Origin: Gemmataceae bacterium
GTDB lineage: Bacteria > Planctomycetota > Planctomycetia > Gemmatales > Gemmataceae
Direction: 5' to 3'
Length of the DNA: 64,000 nt
NCBI GenBank assembly: GCA_009691845.1
Contig: SIAJ01000003.1
Coordinates: 97,362 to 161,361, forward strand
Numbering within the stretch: position 1 is the stretch's first letter; every line of letters starts with the position of its first letter. The translations under genes and the position numbers were made by a program. A model generated the notes under the pieces. The model made no database searches, was not told the DNA's origin, and saw nothing but the letters and a program-made list of their open reading frames with translations. Positions 52,121 to 61,484 of this stretch are shown in pieces.

Positions 52121-54124
52121 TTACTTCTTCTCAAAGCGATAGATGCCCTGCCCCTTGGCGGAGTAGCTCATGAAATACACTTCGCCATCTTGATCCTCTC
52201 CATAGGACATGACGGGCACACCCTTGTCGGCAATCGGGCGATTCGCGATCACGCGCTTCTTTCCCTCGTCGTACTTCAGGGCCCAAAGCTTGTTGGTCAC
52301 ATAGTCGGAATAGAGGTAGTGCCCCTCGAGCTCGGGCAATCGCTTGCCTCGATAAACGTGGCCGCCCGTGATCGACTTGCCGACATCGTGGTGGTACTCC
52401 CAAATCGGCTCGATGAACTCAGGCTTTGGCCCTGTACCTTTCACCCCGAACGGATGCAGGCTCTCGCGGGTATTCCAGCCGTAATTGCCGCCCTTGACGA
52501 TCAGATTGATTTCTTCCCAAAGGTTCTGGCCGACTTCGCCGCACCATAATGCCCCGGTCTTGCGATCGAACGCGATTCGCCACGGATTGCGAAGCCCGTA
52601 GCACCAGATTTCCGGACGAGCGTCCTTCACGCCGACAAAAGGATTGTCCTTGGGAATCGCATACGCGGTCTTTTCGCCCTTGCGATCCACGTCGATTCGC
52701 AGAACTTTGCCGAGCAGCGTCTTCAGGTTCTGACCGTTCTCAAATGGGTCGTTCGCCTTGCCGCCATCGCCCAGGGAGACGTACAGATAGCCGTCCGGCC
52801 CGAAGGCGATTGTGCCGCCCGCGTGATTCCAGAACGGCCGTTCGACGCGGAAGATTTCTTCTTCCGACATCAGGTCGGCCTTATCCTTATCGTCCTTGCT
52901 CACCTTGAAACGACTAATAACCGTCGTGAGCGATTTCGGATTGTAGAAGACGAAGAACTCGCCGTTCTCCTTGAATTTTGGATGGAACGCGAGGCCAAGC
53001 AACCCCTCTTCGTTCTCCTTGTCGAAGTAGCGAACTTTCTTTTCGATGTCGAGAAACACCTTCGTCTTGGTCGCCTTCTGATCGTTCGGAAAGACGTGGA
53101 TCACTCCCTGTTGGGTCGGGACAAACACGCGATTCGAACCGTCGCCGGCATGGGTCAACAGGATCGGTCGGAGCGGCAACAGCTTGCCGTTGTCCTCGCT
53201 TTTCCAGCCAGTCCATTCCAGATTCGGGAAAGCCACGGCTGGCGTCAGTGCCAACGGCGTCTCGTCTACTTCAGCACCTGGCACCTGCGCGGGAATCGCG
53301 GTCACGGTGCCTGTCGTCATGTCGGGAACGAGAATGCTCTTGTTGTCGGCGCTCAGACAAATGTCCGCGGCCGCCTTGAAGCCTTCAGCAAGCAGGATCG
53401 GCTTGTCGCCTGAACGCGGAATGACGAAGACTTTGCCTTCCTTGTAAGCGCTGATGTACAGCCGGCCGTTACGATCGAAAATCAGGCCATCCGCACCGGG
53501 GAAGCCGTCGGCCAGTTTTTCCATCTTGCCGTCAGCGATACCCAGGCGATGAAGTTCGCCAGAACCAAAATCGGCCACGAGCAGGTGCATCTGGCTATCG
53601 TGGAGCAGGCCGTTCGGGATGTTGAACTGCGAAGCCTTCTTCTTGTCGGCCACCAGCGTGACTTTGCCTTTTACGTCAATCCGAAACACGGCTCCGCCAT
53701 CGCCTTTCCGATCGCCCGAATCGCTGACGAAAAGCATGCCGAGTTCGTCCACGGCAATATCGTTCAAGAACAGCGGCGGAATCGGGAAGGCTTTTTCGTC
53801 GGCCACAACCGTGACCTTGCCCTTCTTGTCAATTCGCAGGACTTTCTTCTTGTCCGCAACAAACAGCATGTCCTTGTAGGCCACGATGCCCTTGGGGTCA
53901 TCGAGGCCTTCGACGAAGGGAATGGCTTTCTTGTCCTGGATGACGATGACGGAGCCATCGCCGTCCTTGTCGAACTCGCCGATCACCGTTACATACGCTC
54001 GGCCGTCGGCACCGATGCAAACGGACTCGGGGTTTTTCAACCCGGAGACGAGCGGTTCAGGGAGGGCGGCGCTCGCCAGACTGGCACCGGCCAGCGCGAG
54101 GAAGAGGGAATAGGAGCGGTTCAA
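52121..54124 (-). CDS. secreted NHL/SMP-30 plus PQQ-dehydrogenase-like protein
   Basis: A 667-residue exported protein. The TTG at 54124 has GGAG 8 nt upstream and starts a signal peptide (NRSYSLFLALAGASLASA); the in-frame ATG 54187 is less likely. Residues about 20-280 form an NHL/SMP-30 propeller (VSGLKNPESVCIGADGRAYV, LFLNDIAVDELGMLFVSDSG). Residues about 300-667 match soluble glucose/sorbosone dehydrogenases (PF07995): PILLTHAGDGSNRVFVPTQQ, GLLGLAFHPKFKENGEFFVF, FGPDGYLYVSLGDGG, EIWCYGLRNPWRIAFDRKTG. Probably oxidises sugars with PQQ in the periplasm. Calcium/PQQ residues were not checked one by one. Confidence 0.85.
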   Translation of the reverse strand: MNRSYSLFLALAGASLASAALPEPLVSGLKNPESVCIGADGRAYVTVIGEFDKDGDGSVIVIQDKKAIPFVEGLDDPKGIVAYKDMLFVADKKKVLRIDKKGKVTVVADEKAFPIPPLFLNDIAVDELGMLFVSDSGDRKGDGGAVFRIDVKGKVTLVADKKKASQFNIPNGLLHDSQMHLLVADFGSGELHRLGIADGKMEKLADGFPGADGLIFDRNGRLYISAYKEGKVFVIPRSGDKPILLAEGFKAAADICLSADNKSILVPDMTTGTVTAIPAQVPGAEVDETPLALTPAVAFPNLEWTGWKSEDNGKLLPLRPILLTHAGDGSNRVFVPTQQGVIHVFPNDQKATKTKVFLDIEKKVRYFDKENEEGLLGLAFHPKFKENGEFFVFYNPKSLTTVISRFKVSKDDKDKADLMSEEEIFRVERPFWNHAGGTIAFGPDGYLYVSLGDGGKANDPFENGQNLKTLLGKVLRIDVDRKGEKTAYAIPKDNPFVGVKDARPEIWCYGLRNPWRIAFDRKTGALWCGEVGQNLWEEINLIVKGGNYGWNTRESLHPFGVKGTGPKPEFIEPIWEYHHDVGKSITGGHVYRGKRLPELEGHYLYSDYVTNKLWALKYDEGKKRVIANRPIADKGVPVMSYGEDQDGEVYFMSYSAKGQGIYRFEKK

Positions 54125-54357
54125 GAGAGAGTCTCCGCGTGAAGGCAGAACAAACGGGCCGGTGGCCCGCTCAGATGTGATATGCATACCTGTCTGGTTC
54201 GCTCAGTCAATCAATTACTGGTCGCAATTTTCTCGATGTTGCGGAGCCTGGAATGGAAGCGAGGGCGATCGAGTTGGATCAAGAATCGCCTGAGTGTACT
54301 ACCTGCGCCAGGCAAAACCATTCCTGGCCGCCCTCGTTTCACGCCTCAGGAAGTCAC

Positions 54358-55362
54358 TTATCGTCCGAGTGCATCCGCGAAGGCCTCAACTAACAATTCG
54401 ACCTGGACCATTCGGCTAATCTGCAAATCAGCCTCCAGGGCCCGATTCAGCCAAGCGAGGATTTTAGCCGGGCCAAGCCGTCGCGCAAGAACGGTGAGCG
54501 ATTCGGATTCGGAACGGTCCGCAACGAGCGGCGCGATGCCATGATGCAGCCGCATGGCATCTTGAAGGAGACCGATCAACAGCCGCAGGACCATTGAAGC
54601 CCGACGGCGACGCAGGCCGGCTTCCTTACCTGCTTCCTCCACATACTCATTCCACGCCTTGGCCAACTCGTAGCTCTCGATTTTTTCGGCCGAAATCGCA
54701 CGCAGCATTGTGGCACGGAACCGCCAAAGCGTCTCGTCTTCCAGTGCGAGTGCCTGGCCGATACTGCCACCTGCCACACGCACGAGCCGATCGACTCTTG
54801 CCGAATCAATTCCCCGTTCGGCTAGGGCCTCGCGCACAATGTCGTTGGAGACCGCGGCAAAGGGAACGACCTGGCACCGAGAGAGGATGGTCGAGTATTG
54901 CCGCTCCGGCGAAGGGCCGCCGACCAGAATTAACAGCGAACCAGGCGGCGGTTCCTCCAGTGTCTTGAGGAACGCGTTGGCCGCTTCCTCGTTGAAATTG
55001 TCAGCATCATCGACGATGGCGACCTTTCGTGTGCCTCGGGCTGGCTTCAGCGAAAGATGTTCGATCAAGTCACGGACAACTTCGATCGGAAACTGAACCT
55101 TATCCTCGGGGCGAGAGGCAAAAAACAGATCCGGGTGAGTGTTCGCGTCGACCAACGAACAACTAGCGCAGTTCCCACATGCCCTGAGTTCGCCGCCCGG
55201 CTTCTCGCACAGGAGAGCACGGGCAAGTTCCTTGGCAAACGTGAACTTGCCCACTCCCGGCGGGCCCACGAACAAGTAGGCGTGACCGAGTCGCGATTTC
55301 CGGAACGCGGCGTCGAGCGAAAGGACGATGCCATCGTGTCCACGAACGCGGTCCCAACTCAT
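54358..55362 (-). CDS. holB: DNA polymerase III delta-prime subunit
   Basis: Clamp-loader subunit of the replicative polymerase. 334 residues. P-loop GPPGVGKFTFAKELARALLC, then a zinc module with Cys spacing ACGNCASC, the Walker B-like VAIVDDADNFNEEAANAFLK and TLEEPPPGSLLILVGG. The C-terminal half is helical as expected. The start ATG (55362) overlaps the tmk stop by ATGA, so it is translationally coupled. Last gene of the lipA-tmk-holB operon. Confidence 0.93.
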   Translation of the reverse strand: MSWDRVRGHDGIVLSLDAAFRKSRLGHAYLFVGPPGVGKFTFAKELARALLCEKPGGELRACGNCASCSLVDANTHPDLFFASRPEDKVQFPIEVVRDLIEHLSLKPARGTRKVAIVDDADNFNEEAANAFLKTLEEPPPGSLLILVGGPSPERQYSTILSRCQVVPFAAVSNDIVREALAERGIDSARVDRLVRVAGGSIGQALALEDETLWRFRATMLRAISAEKIESYELAKAWNEYVEEAGKEAGLRRRRASMVLRLLIGLLQDAMRLHHGIAPLVADRSESESLTVLARRLGPAKILAWLNRALEADLQISRMVQVELLVEAFADALGR

Positions 55363-55991
55363 GGCTGGACCTCGATGCCGCGAGTCTTCAGGAATTCACG
55401 AACCATCGCGACGATCTCGCGGTGGAGAGTTTGCACATCTGATACTGCATTGACGATGCGAAACCCTTGCATTCGGGCCTCGACGAGAAAGCCATCGCGC
55501 ACGCGTTGCAGGTAGCTCTCGCCACGGGCTTCCATGCGGTCGGCAGTTCGGCCGCGTCGCACAATTGCCTGCTCAACGGAAAGATCGAGGATGATCGTCA
55601 GATTGGGCAGCAAGCCCGCCGTCGAAAAACGGCCGACTTGCCAAAGATCATCGGGCGAAATCTCCCGGGCATGCCCCTGATAGACCACGTTCGCGGCCAC
55701 GAATCGGTCACTGATGACTACCTTGCCCTGTTCCAGATTCGGGAGAATCACCTTTTCAACCAACTCCGCACGGCTGGCCATGAACAACAGAGATTCAGCA
55801 CGTGCTGTGATCTCCGCACGTGAGGCGAGGAGGATTTCACGGAGTTGCGAACCCAGTGGCGTGCCACCCGGATCCGCGCAGCCGATGGTCGGCACACCGT
55901 GATTGTTAAGCCAATCGACCAGGAGCCGGCACTGGGTCGACTTCCCGGTTCCGTCGATGCCGTCGAGCGAGATGAACGGAGCACGGGTCAT
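55359..55991 (-). CDS. tmk: thymidylate kinase
   Basis: Phosphorylates dTMP to dTDP. 210 residues from ATG 55991. P-loop ISLDGIDGTGKSTQCRLLVD, DR motif SDRFVAANVVYQGHAREI and a lid region RRGRTADRMEARGESYLQRV. The start is fixed by overlap with the lipA stop (ATGA). Middle gene of the lipA-tmk-holB operon; tmk next to holB is common because both serve DNA synthesis. Confidence 0.95.
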   Translation of the reverse strand: MTRAPFISLDGIDGTGKSTQCRLLVDWLNNHGVPTIGCADPGGTPLGSQLREILLASRAEITARAESLLFMASRAELVEKVILPNLEQGKVVISDRFVAANVVYQGHAREISPDDLWQVGRFSTAGLLPNLTIILDLSVEQAIVRRGRTADRMEARGESYLQRVRDGFLVEARMQGFRIVNAVSDVQTLHREIVAMVREFLKTRGIEVQP

Positions 55992-56881
55992 GGGACCATT
56001 TCGTCCGCGTGGTAACTGGATCGCACAAACGGGCCAGCGACGACCTGCTTGAACCCGAAGGCCCGGGCCCTCACGGCAATCTCGTCGAACTCGCTGGGAG
56101 CCAAGAAGCGAGCGACGGGAATGTGTTTCAGTGTAGGTGCCAAATACTGGCCGAGCGTAAGCACGTCGCAACCCACGTCGCGCAGATCGGCGAACACATC
56201 GAACAACTCACTCACGGTTTCGCCAATACCCAGCATCAATCCGCTCTTCGAGACCATTGCCTGGTCGCGCTCCTTGACTTGCTTGAGCAGGTTCAGGCTT
56301 CGGCGATAGTCTGCCTTGCCGCGCACTTTGCGGTAGAGACGGGGCACGGTCTCCATGTTGTGGTTGTAAACCTCCGGTTGACTGTCGATCACGCGGTCGA
56401 TGGCCCGGCGATCGCCCAGAAAATCCGGTGTAAGGACTTCCACGGCCGCTCCGGTCCGTTCTCGGACCGCGAGCACACAGCGGTAGAAATGGTCGGCCCC
56501 GCCATCAGGGAGGTCGTCGCGTGTTACCGACGTGATGACCACATGCTTCAAGCCAAGTCGTTCCGCGGCCTCGGCTACTCGTGCCGGTTCGTCGTCCTCG
56601 ACGTCAAGTGTTTCGCCTCGTGGGACGGAGCAGAACCCGCAGGGGCGAGTGCAGACGTTGCCCAGGATCATGAACGTCGCTGTTCGACGGGAGTAACACT
56701 CAGGACGGTTCGGGCAACGAGCGTTCTCGCAAACCGTTTCCAGCTTGAGATCGCGGAGCAGCGTATGCGTGAAGTTGTTCTCGTTTCCACGCGGCAAGCT
56801 TCGTTTCAACCACGCTGGAAGACGATGGCGCGGCGGCTCGACTTCTGCAATTGGTTCGCTCAACAACGGCAACGTCTGCAT
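55988..56881 (-). CDS. lipA: lipoyl synthase
   Basis: Radical-SAM enzyme that inserts two sulphur atoms into octanoyl groups on the lipoyl domains of 2-oxoacid dehydrogenases. About 297 residues. The auxiliary cluster motif CENARCPNRPEC and the radical-SAM CTRPCGFC motif are intact, as is the C-terminal RSSYHADE. Also visible: TSVTRDDLPDGGADHFYRCV and VYNHNMETVPRLY. Start is uncertain: ATGs at 56881, 56908, 56923 and 56971 are in frame; 56881 is chosen by homology length. First gene of the operon, with its promoter presumably upstream of 56971. Confidence 0.93.
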   Translation of the reverse strand: MQTLPLLSEPIAEVEPPRHRLPAWLKRSLPRGNENNFTHTLLRDLKLETVCENARCPNRPECYSRRTATFMILGNVCTRPCGFCSVPRGETLDVEDDEPARVAEAAERLGLKHVVITSVTRDDLPDGGADHFYRCVLAVRERTGAAVEVLTPDFLGDRRAIDRVIDSQPEVYNHNMETVPRLYRKVRGKADYRRSLNLLKQVKERDQAMVSKSGLMLGIGETVSELFDVFADLRDVGCDVLTLGQYLAPTLKHIPVARFLAPSEFDEIAVRARAFGFKQVVAGPFVRSSYHADEMVP

Positions 56882-57105
56882 GGAACGTGGTACTCTCGCG
56901 TGGAACATTCGATAGTCGCCCATGTGTAGTGTACCGCTAGAGGCGACGGTGTATAGTGAAAGGCGTCGCAACCTGCGCGACCGTTGTTCATCTGAGCCTT
57001 GAGCAACCGCAGTCGCCTCTTTTCACGTGGGTCACGCACCGAGACAGACGATGATTGGTGAACGCTGAGAACTTTCATACTGCCGAGCCAGAAGTAGGAA
57101 TCGCC

Positions 57106-58626
57106 ATGGGCGCAATCACAGTTGCATGCCGACGAATCGTTGCCCTTGGCACATTCGCACTCCTGGCGGTCGCCAGCCCCTCTTACGCGCAGCTCGGGGA
57201 ATTTTCGGGCGAAAGTCCCTCGGACGCTGAGGCACGCAAGCGGCTCGAGCCGCTGGTTCCGACATTCCGGGCAGCCCTTCTGGGCGACAATGTCGAATCT
57301 CAACGTGCAACCTTGGCTGTAATCGCGGACTTTCCCCCTTCCCTGGCTGCGCGGACGAATCTGAACGCCAGCCTGGCGATTTTTTTGCAGAAGGACCATA
57401 AGGACCCCGAGATCATGGCCCTGGCGATCCGATCGTTCGGGCGAAGTATCCCCGCCGTAATCGATGGCGAGGTGAGCAAAGCGATTGCCGCCGAGATGGG
57501 CACGATTCTCTCGAAGTTCGTCCGTTCGGAGCACGCCATTGTGCGGCATGCAGTTGCCGAGGCAATTGGCTCTGCCATCACGAACGCAACCCCCTCGGTT
57601 TGGTTGGCTCCGCGGGCAGAACATTTCGTCGCGATCTGCCTTCAGGTCGCGCCGTTGCTCGGCACGGGCATGGAGGACAAGTCCGGCGCGACTGCCCAGT
57701 TGGCACTCAAGGTGATGCAGTCGATCTCACGCAACGTGAACGACCTGTTTACTTACTACACGGACCCGATTGGGGCCGAGCCAGGCCAGAAAGACGGCGA
57801 CACACGATTTCCGCCGATTGCCCCCGTGATTCATGCCATTGCAAAAGAAGCCCCCAAACTGGCAGCGCCGCTGACGGCAAGCGACTCCGAAACACAAACG
57901 GTTGCTGCTCGGACGCTGGAAGCCCTGGCGATACTTCGGGCGAAGATCCTGGAGCGTCAGGGTCCGGGTGCTACCATTGACAATTTTTCGGCTGCATGGC
58001 CCGTGCTGAGCCCCGTTCTTGCACAACGAGTCAAGGACAAGAATGCTTCCGTCCGGCTGGCAACGACGGAAGCGATGGAATCGCTCGGCAATGCGATCGA
58101 GGCCCGTTCGTTCATGCGTGAAGCGACCGCCGACTCGAATGCATACGTTCGCTGGGCGGCGGTTCGGGCGCTCGGCAAGTCGGCCTCGGCCACTCGCGAT
58201 CTGAAATCCGCGGCCCCAGATATTGACGCCCTGACTCTCGTCGTGGACGACAAGGACCTGGACGTCCGCACGGCCGCCCTCGTAGCGCTCGCCAAATTTG
58301 GGACGAACGCAAAATCAGCTTCCACAAAGATTCTCGTTGCCGCGAATCGTGGTGACATCGAGCCACGCGTTATGGCGGTCAAGGCGCTCGGGGCTATCGA
58401 GTCCGATGCGTTGGCCACCGTGCCGGTTTTGATTTCGGGACTGAAGAACAGCGACGACCGCCTGAGAAAAGTCGCTGCGTCCGGCCTGGTTCGTTTCGGA
58501 CCCGATGCCCGGGAGGCACTTCCCGAACTACGAAAGGCGTTGCAAAGTCAGGACGCAGAACTGCGTCTCGCGGCTGCGGAAGCCATCCTGGCGATTGAGA
58601 AGACGGCACGATTGAAGGATCTGTAG
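57106..58626 (+). CDS. exported HEAT-repeat protein
   Basis: 506 residues with a signal peptide (MGAITVACRRIVALGTFALL, cleavage near SYAQ). TAGGAATCGCC before the ATG supports 57106 over the in-frame 57055. At least five HEAT-type helix pairs lie in the C-terminal half, e.g. DKNASVRLATTEAMESLGNA, SNAYVRWAAVRALGKSASA, DKDLDVRTAALVALAKFG, IEPRVMAVKALGAIE and DRLRKVAASGLVRFG. Such repeats scaffold protein complexes. It is divergent from lipA. Confidence 0.85.
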   Translation: MGAITVACRRIVALGTFALLAVASPSYAQLGEFSGESPSDAEARKRLEPLVPTFRAALLGDNVESQRATLAVIADFPPSLAARTNLNASLAIFLQKDHKDPEIMALAIRSFGRSIPAVIDGEVSKAIAAEMGTILSKFVRSEHAIVRHAVAEAIGSAITNATPSVWLAPRAEHFVAICLQVAPLLGTGMEDKSGATAQLALKVMQSISRNVNDLFTYYTDPIGAEPGQKDGDTRFPPIAPVIHAIAKEAPKLAAPLTASDSETQTVAARTLEALAILRAKILERQGPGATIDNFSAAWPVLSPVLAQRVKDKNASVRLATTEAMESLGNAIEARSFMREATADSNAYVRWAAVRALGKSASATRDLKSAAPDIDALTLVVDDKDLDVRTAALVALAKFGTNAKSASTKILVAANRGDIEPRVMAVKALGAIESDALATVPVLISGLKNSDDRLRKVAASGLVRFGPDAREALPELRKALQSQDAELRLAAAEAILAIEKTARLKDL

Positions 58627-58754
58627 GACGCATCGGCGAACGGATTCTGATCCGTTTCCCGTGCCTACATGTCATCTGCCGTAGATGAGTCCAAAACTCA
58701 GGCAGGCGTGTAAGCTGCATGACGCGAGCCCTTCCTATACGGTAGGCTTCTGGA

Positions 58755-58941
58755 ATGCGGGTGAGCGAAGTCCTGATGCTTCTAAAAGGACGATGGCTGC
58801 ATCTTGGTTTGAACCAAGGGAAGTCATCGCCAATTCAAGCATCCAACGAAATCAGGACGCGTAACCCTCGCTGGAAAACCGAGTCATACGATCCCACCGG
58901 GTACACTGGCAAGCATCTTCAAGCACGCCGGCTGGGATTAA
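58755..58941 (+). pseudogene. hicA: hicA toxin remnant (frameshift and nonsense)
   Basis: Starts MRVSEVLMLLK at 58755 in frame 1. After an extra A in the run at 58784-58787 the HicA reading continues in another frame: DDGCILV, TGA at 58810-58812, then TKGSHRQFKHPTKSGRVTLA, followed by GKPSHTIPPGTLASIFKHAG and WD, ending TAA 58939-58941. TKGSHRQFKHP with its catalytic His, and GTLASIFKHAG, are HicA hallmarks (mRNA interferase). CGA to TGA would explain the stop. With two lesions the toxin is almost certainly dead. It precedes a broken hicB by 13 bp. Confidence 0.8.
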
Positions 58942-58954
58942 TCGAGGACGGACG

Positions 58955-59171
58955 ATGAAGCGATCTGCGATTGTTGTCGAGGCTGCGGAAAACAATTTTT
59001 TCCGCGTATGTTCCGGACTTGCCGGGATGCGTGGCAACCGGCGACACTGTCTCTGAGGTAGAGTCCGCTATCAAGGACGCGATTGAGCTTCACCTGGAAG
59101 GCATGGCCGAAGACGGGCTTTCGATACCGGAGCCACTTTGCCATGTCGATTACGTAGAATTTGCTTGCTGA
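58955..59171 (+). pseudogene. hicB: hicB antitoxin remnant (frameshift in a T6 run)
   Basis: From ATG 58955 (GAGG upstream) frame 1 reads MKRSAIVVEAAENN. Past six Ts (58996-59001) the HicB reading moves to another frame: SAYVPDLPGCVATGDTVSEV, then IKDAIELHLEGMAEDGLSIP and a stop at 59169-59171. Deleting one T gives an uninterrupted protein of 71 residues matching the HicB antitoxin fold (AIVVE...YVPDLPGCVATGDT). Without it the product is cut short. Likely decay of the pair, though a homopolymer read error is possible for this gene taken alone. Confidence 0.8.
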
Positions 59172-59197
59172 TAGCCTCGCCAGCGCTCTAAATTCCC

Positions 59198-59776
59198 TCA
59201 TTCTTCCGCTTCCGAAATCCCTTTTTCGACTCCCAACTCAAGCGCATGCGGCTTCAAGGCGTCGATCACGAACTGAATGTGCGAAGTCAGCTCGACGCCC
59301 AAGTCCGCGGCCCCTCTGGTAATGTCATCGCGTGAGACGTTCCTGGCAAATCCCTTCGACTTCATTTTCTTCTTGACGCTACTCGCGGTCATGTCCGCAA
59401 TCCCGCCGGGCCGCACGAGAGCGGTCGCGGTCACGAAGCCGCAGAGTTCATCGCAAGCATACAGGGCCTTGTGAAGTGGAGTTACCCGTGGGCAGTCGGG
59501 CAGATAATCCGCATGCGATTTAATCGCATAAGTGATTTCTTCGGAGTAGCCATGGGACTTGAGAATGGCTTCACCCTGGAGCGGATGGTTCGGCGGGTCG
59601 GGCCAACGCTCGTAGTCGAAATCGTGCAAGAGCCCAACAATTCCCCAAAGCTCGACGTCCTGTCCGAGTTTCTGGGCATAGGCCCGCATGGCAATCTCAA
59701 CGGCACGCATGTGATTGCGAAGTCCAGCATTCTGGACGTATTCGCAGACAAGTGACCATGCATGCTCGCGAGTCAT
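59198..59776 (-). CDS. HD-domain phosphohydrolase
   Basis: 192 residues, cytoplasmic. Metal-binding His and Asp of the HD superfamily: N-terminal NAGLRNHMRAVEIAMRAYAQ (His), GIVGLLHDFDYERWPD (HD pair), NHPLQGEAILKSHGY, AIKSHADYLPDC and LYACDELCGFV. Such enzymes hydrolyse nucleotides or other phosphoesters; specificity is unknown. Start ATG 59776 is where homology begins; the extension to 59872 overlaps the upstream gene. It lies 4 bp after that lipoprotein gene, making it third in a kdsA operon. Confidence 0.85.
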   Translation of the reverse strand: MTREHAWSLVCEYVQNAGLRNHMRAVEIAMRAYAQKLGQDVELWGIVGLLHDFDYERWPDPPNHPLQGEAILKSHGYSEEITYAIKSHADYLPDCPRVTPLHKALYACDELCGFVTATALVRPGGIADMTASSVKKKMKSKGFARNVSRDDITRGAADLGVELTSHIQFVIDALKPHALELGVEKGISEAEE

Positions 59777-59780
59777 GGTG

Positions 59781-61484
59781 TTATTTCGCCGTGAATTGCT
59801 GGCACCGCTTGAGCAACTCGCGGGCATGGGCATCGCGAGCCGGGAGAACGCCACTCGCCTGGGACGATGCATCCAGGAACCGGCCCCACCATTCCTCGGT
59901 GTTCTTCCATTGAGCGATGGCCTGTGTCGGCGAGTCCCGTTGAGTTCGCTCCGCCCGTTCGTGAATGCTCGTTGCCATCAGGAAGGTGATGGACGCTAAT
60001 AATGGTTTCGCCGCATTGCCAAGGATGAACGCCCGCTCGATGTCCCGATTTCTCGGCAGGTTGCGAAAGTCCTCCAGGGTTTTCTTGGCCGCAGCCACTC
60101 CCGCTGGTCCGGGCTCGGGCGGACGAATCACGGCCGCGTTCAGCGTCCGGAAAGTCTCGGACCAGGCAGCAAAATCTTTTTGGATGTCCTTGTCTTGTTC
60201 GAAACGTGTGCGAGCGTTCTCCACGATTTGCTTCGTCCGGTCGAGAGTCGAGGTTGCCTGCTGAAACTGCGATCGGAGCATCAAGTCTCGGGGCGAATCC
60301 GGCGTGAAATAGAGCGAGACAAACGGGATCGCAAATATTTGAAAGAAGTCATCGAACGCGGAACCAGTCAGGTTCGTCCGTGGCATTCGCTCGAGTGGAA
60401 TCATGCGAAGTCGCTGCTGGATGCGATGGGAAGGCTTCTCGCGATCGGTCTCACTTTCCGTTGAGTACAGCGAGAGCACTCGAGTGGCGGAAAACGAGTC
60501 GCCGGGCGGATTCCAGGCTTCGCAAGGGATTCCCGGAAGGTCCGCCATCATGGACTCACGCGTTTTACCAATATCGACGAATAGCTTCACGCCGATGTTT
60601 CCCGGGTTCAGTCGCTGCAACCAATTCATGCGGGAAGAAAGCGATGAAAGCGGTGGTGCCAAAAAGATCTGCCAGGTTTTTGCTTCGTCGGCCACGGAAG
60701 ATCGAACGAGTTCCGGCTTGGCTCGGGCCTGTGTCAGCGTTAGCACACTCTTGCCATCCGGAGCGATGAGAGCTTTTCCCGTCCCGGGATCGAAGAGGTA
60801 AATCTCCTTCTCGATTTTCACTCCGCACGCCCGAATCGGCGAGTACTTTCCGTCCGGACGCTGCGTGTTCGCGTTAAAACTCGGGGCGGTTTTCAAACCG
60901 GGCGGGCCGATCAGGCATGCATCAAGCCCCAATTGCTGCCAGGCCGCGAGAATCGCATAGGCACGCGAGTGGGCAACGCCGGAGCCGGTCTGCAACGTCA
61001 TCCAGGTAGGGGCCGGCCAGGCGATGCGGTCATCAACATAAACGAGGCGACAGACCCAATCGAACGCGGCCTTGGCCTGCTCAAGTGCCGGCCCGCCATC
61101 CTGTCGTAACGAGCGCACACCCGTCCGAACGAGAAGACACTCTTCGAGATACTCCGCATCGGTCTGCGAGAAGTTTGTCTGTCCCACTTCGGTTGCTTCC
61201 GAAGGGCTCAGTTGGAGGAAGCGTCGGACCTCCGCCAGTTCCGTTACCGGCAGCGTGGGCCGTGTTGTGACTGAGGGCAAATTATCGAGTTGCTGCAAGA
61301 CGGTTCGACACTGTGCCTGGTCTTGCTGGGTCTCCAGCGCGAGGACGGCCTGGGCCTCGGCATCGGCGGAGGTGCCACCATTGGCGACGCCCCGCTCGGT
61401 TTTGGCCCTCTTGTTGTCGCATCCGAGCGTGACGAGCAACAGGAAGAATGGCAGAACCTGGAGTAGCATCAGGCGTGGCATCAT
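59781..61484 (-). CDS. lipoprotein with transglutaminase-like region
   Basis: 567 residues. Start ATG 61484 overlaps the kdsA stop (ATGA) and begins a lipoprotein signal (MMPRLMLLQVLPFFLLLVTL then GC, lipobox VTLGC). Residues about 140-200 (AKAAFDWVCRLVYVDDRIAW followed by GSGVAHSRAYAILAAWQQLG) resemble the transglutaminase fold, but the expected catalytic Cys of that segment is replaced by Ser/Gly (GSGVAHS), so activity is doubtful. The rest is helical without a recognised domain. Position after kdsA suggests an envelope role. Confidence 0.7.
   Translation of the reverse strand: MMPRLMLLQVLPFFLLLVTLGCDNKRAKTERGVANGGTSADAEAQAVLALETQQDQAQCRTVLQQLDNLPSVTTRPTLPVTELAEVRRFLQLSPSEATEVGQTNFSQTDAEYLEECLLVRTGVRSLRQDGGPALEQAKAAFDWVCRLVYVDDRIAWPAPTWMTLQTGSGVAHSRAYAILAAWQQLGLDACLIGPPGLKTAPSFNANTQRPDGKYSPIRACGVKIEKEIYLFDPGTGKALIAPDGKSVLTLTQARAKPELVRSSVADEAKTWQIFLAPPLSSLSSRMNWLQRLNPGNIGVKLFVDIGKTRESMMADLPGIPCEAWNPPGDSFSATRVLSLYSTESETDREKPSHRIQQRLRMIPLERMPRTNLTGSAFDDFFQIFAIPFVSLYFTPDSPRDLMLRSQFQQATSTLDRTKQIVENARTRFEQDKDIQKDFAAWSETFRTLNAAVIRPPEPGPAGVAAAKKTLEDFRNLPRNRDIERAFILGNAAKPLLASITFLMATSIHERAERTQRDSPTQAIAQWKNTEEWWGRFLDASSQASGVLPARDAHARELLKRCQQFTAK

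Noticed and set aside
58800..58830. TTGGTTTGAACC resembling a tRNA T-arm
   Set aside because: The sequence falls in the hicA remnant and no acceptor or anticodon stems can be folded around it.
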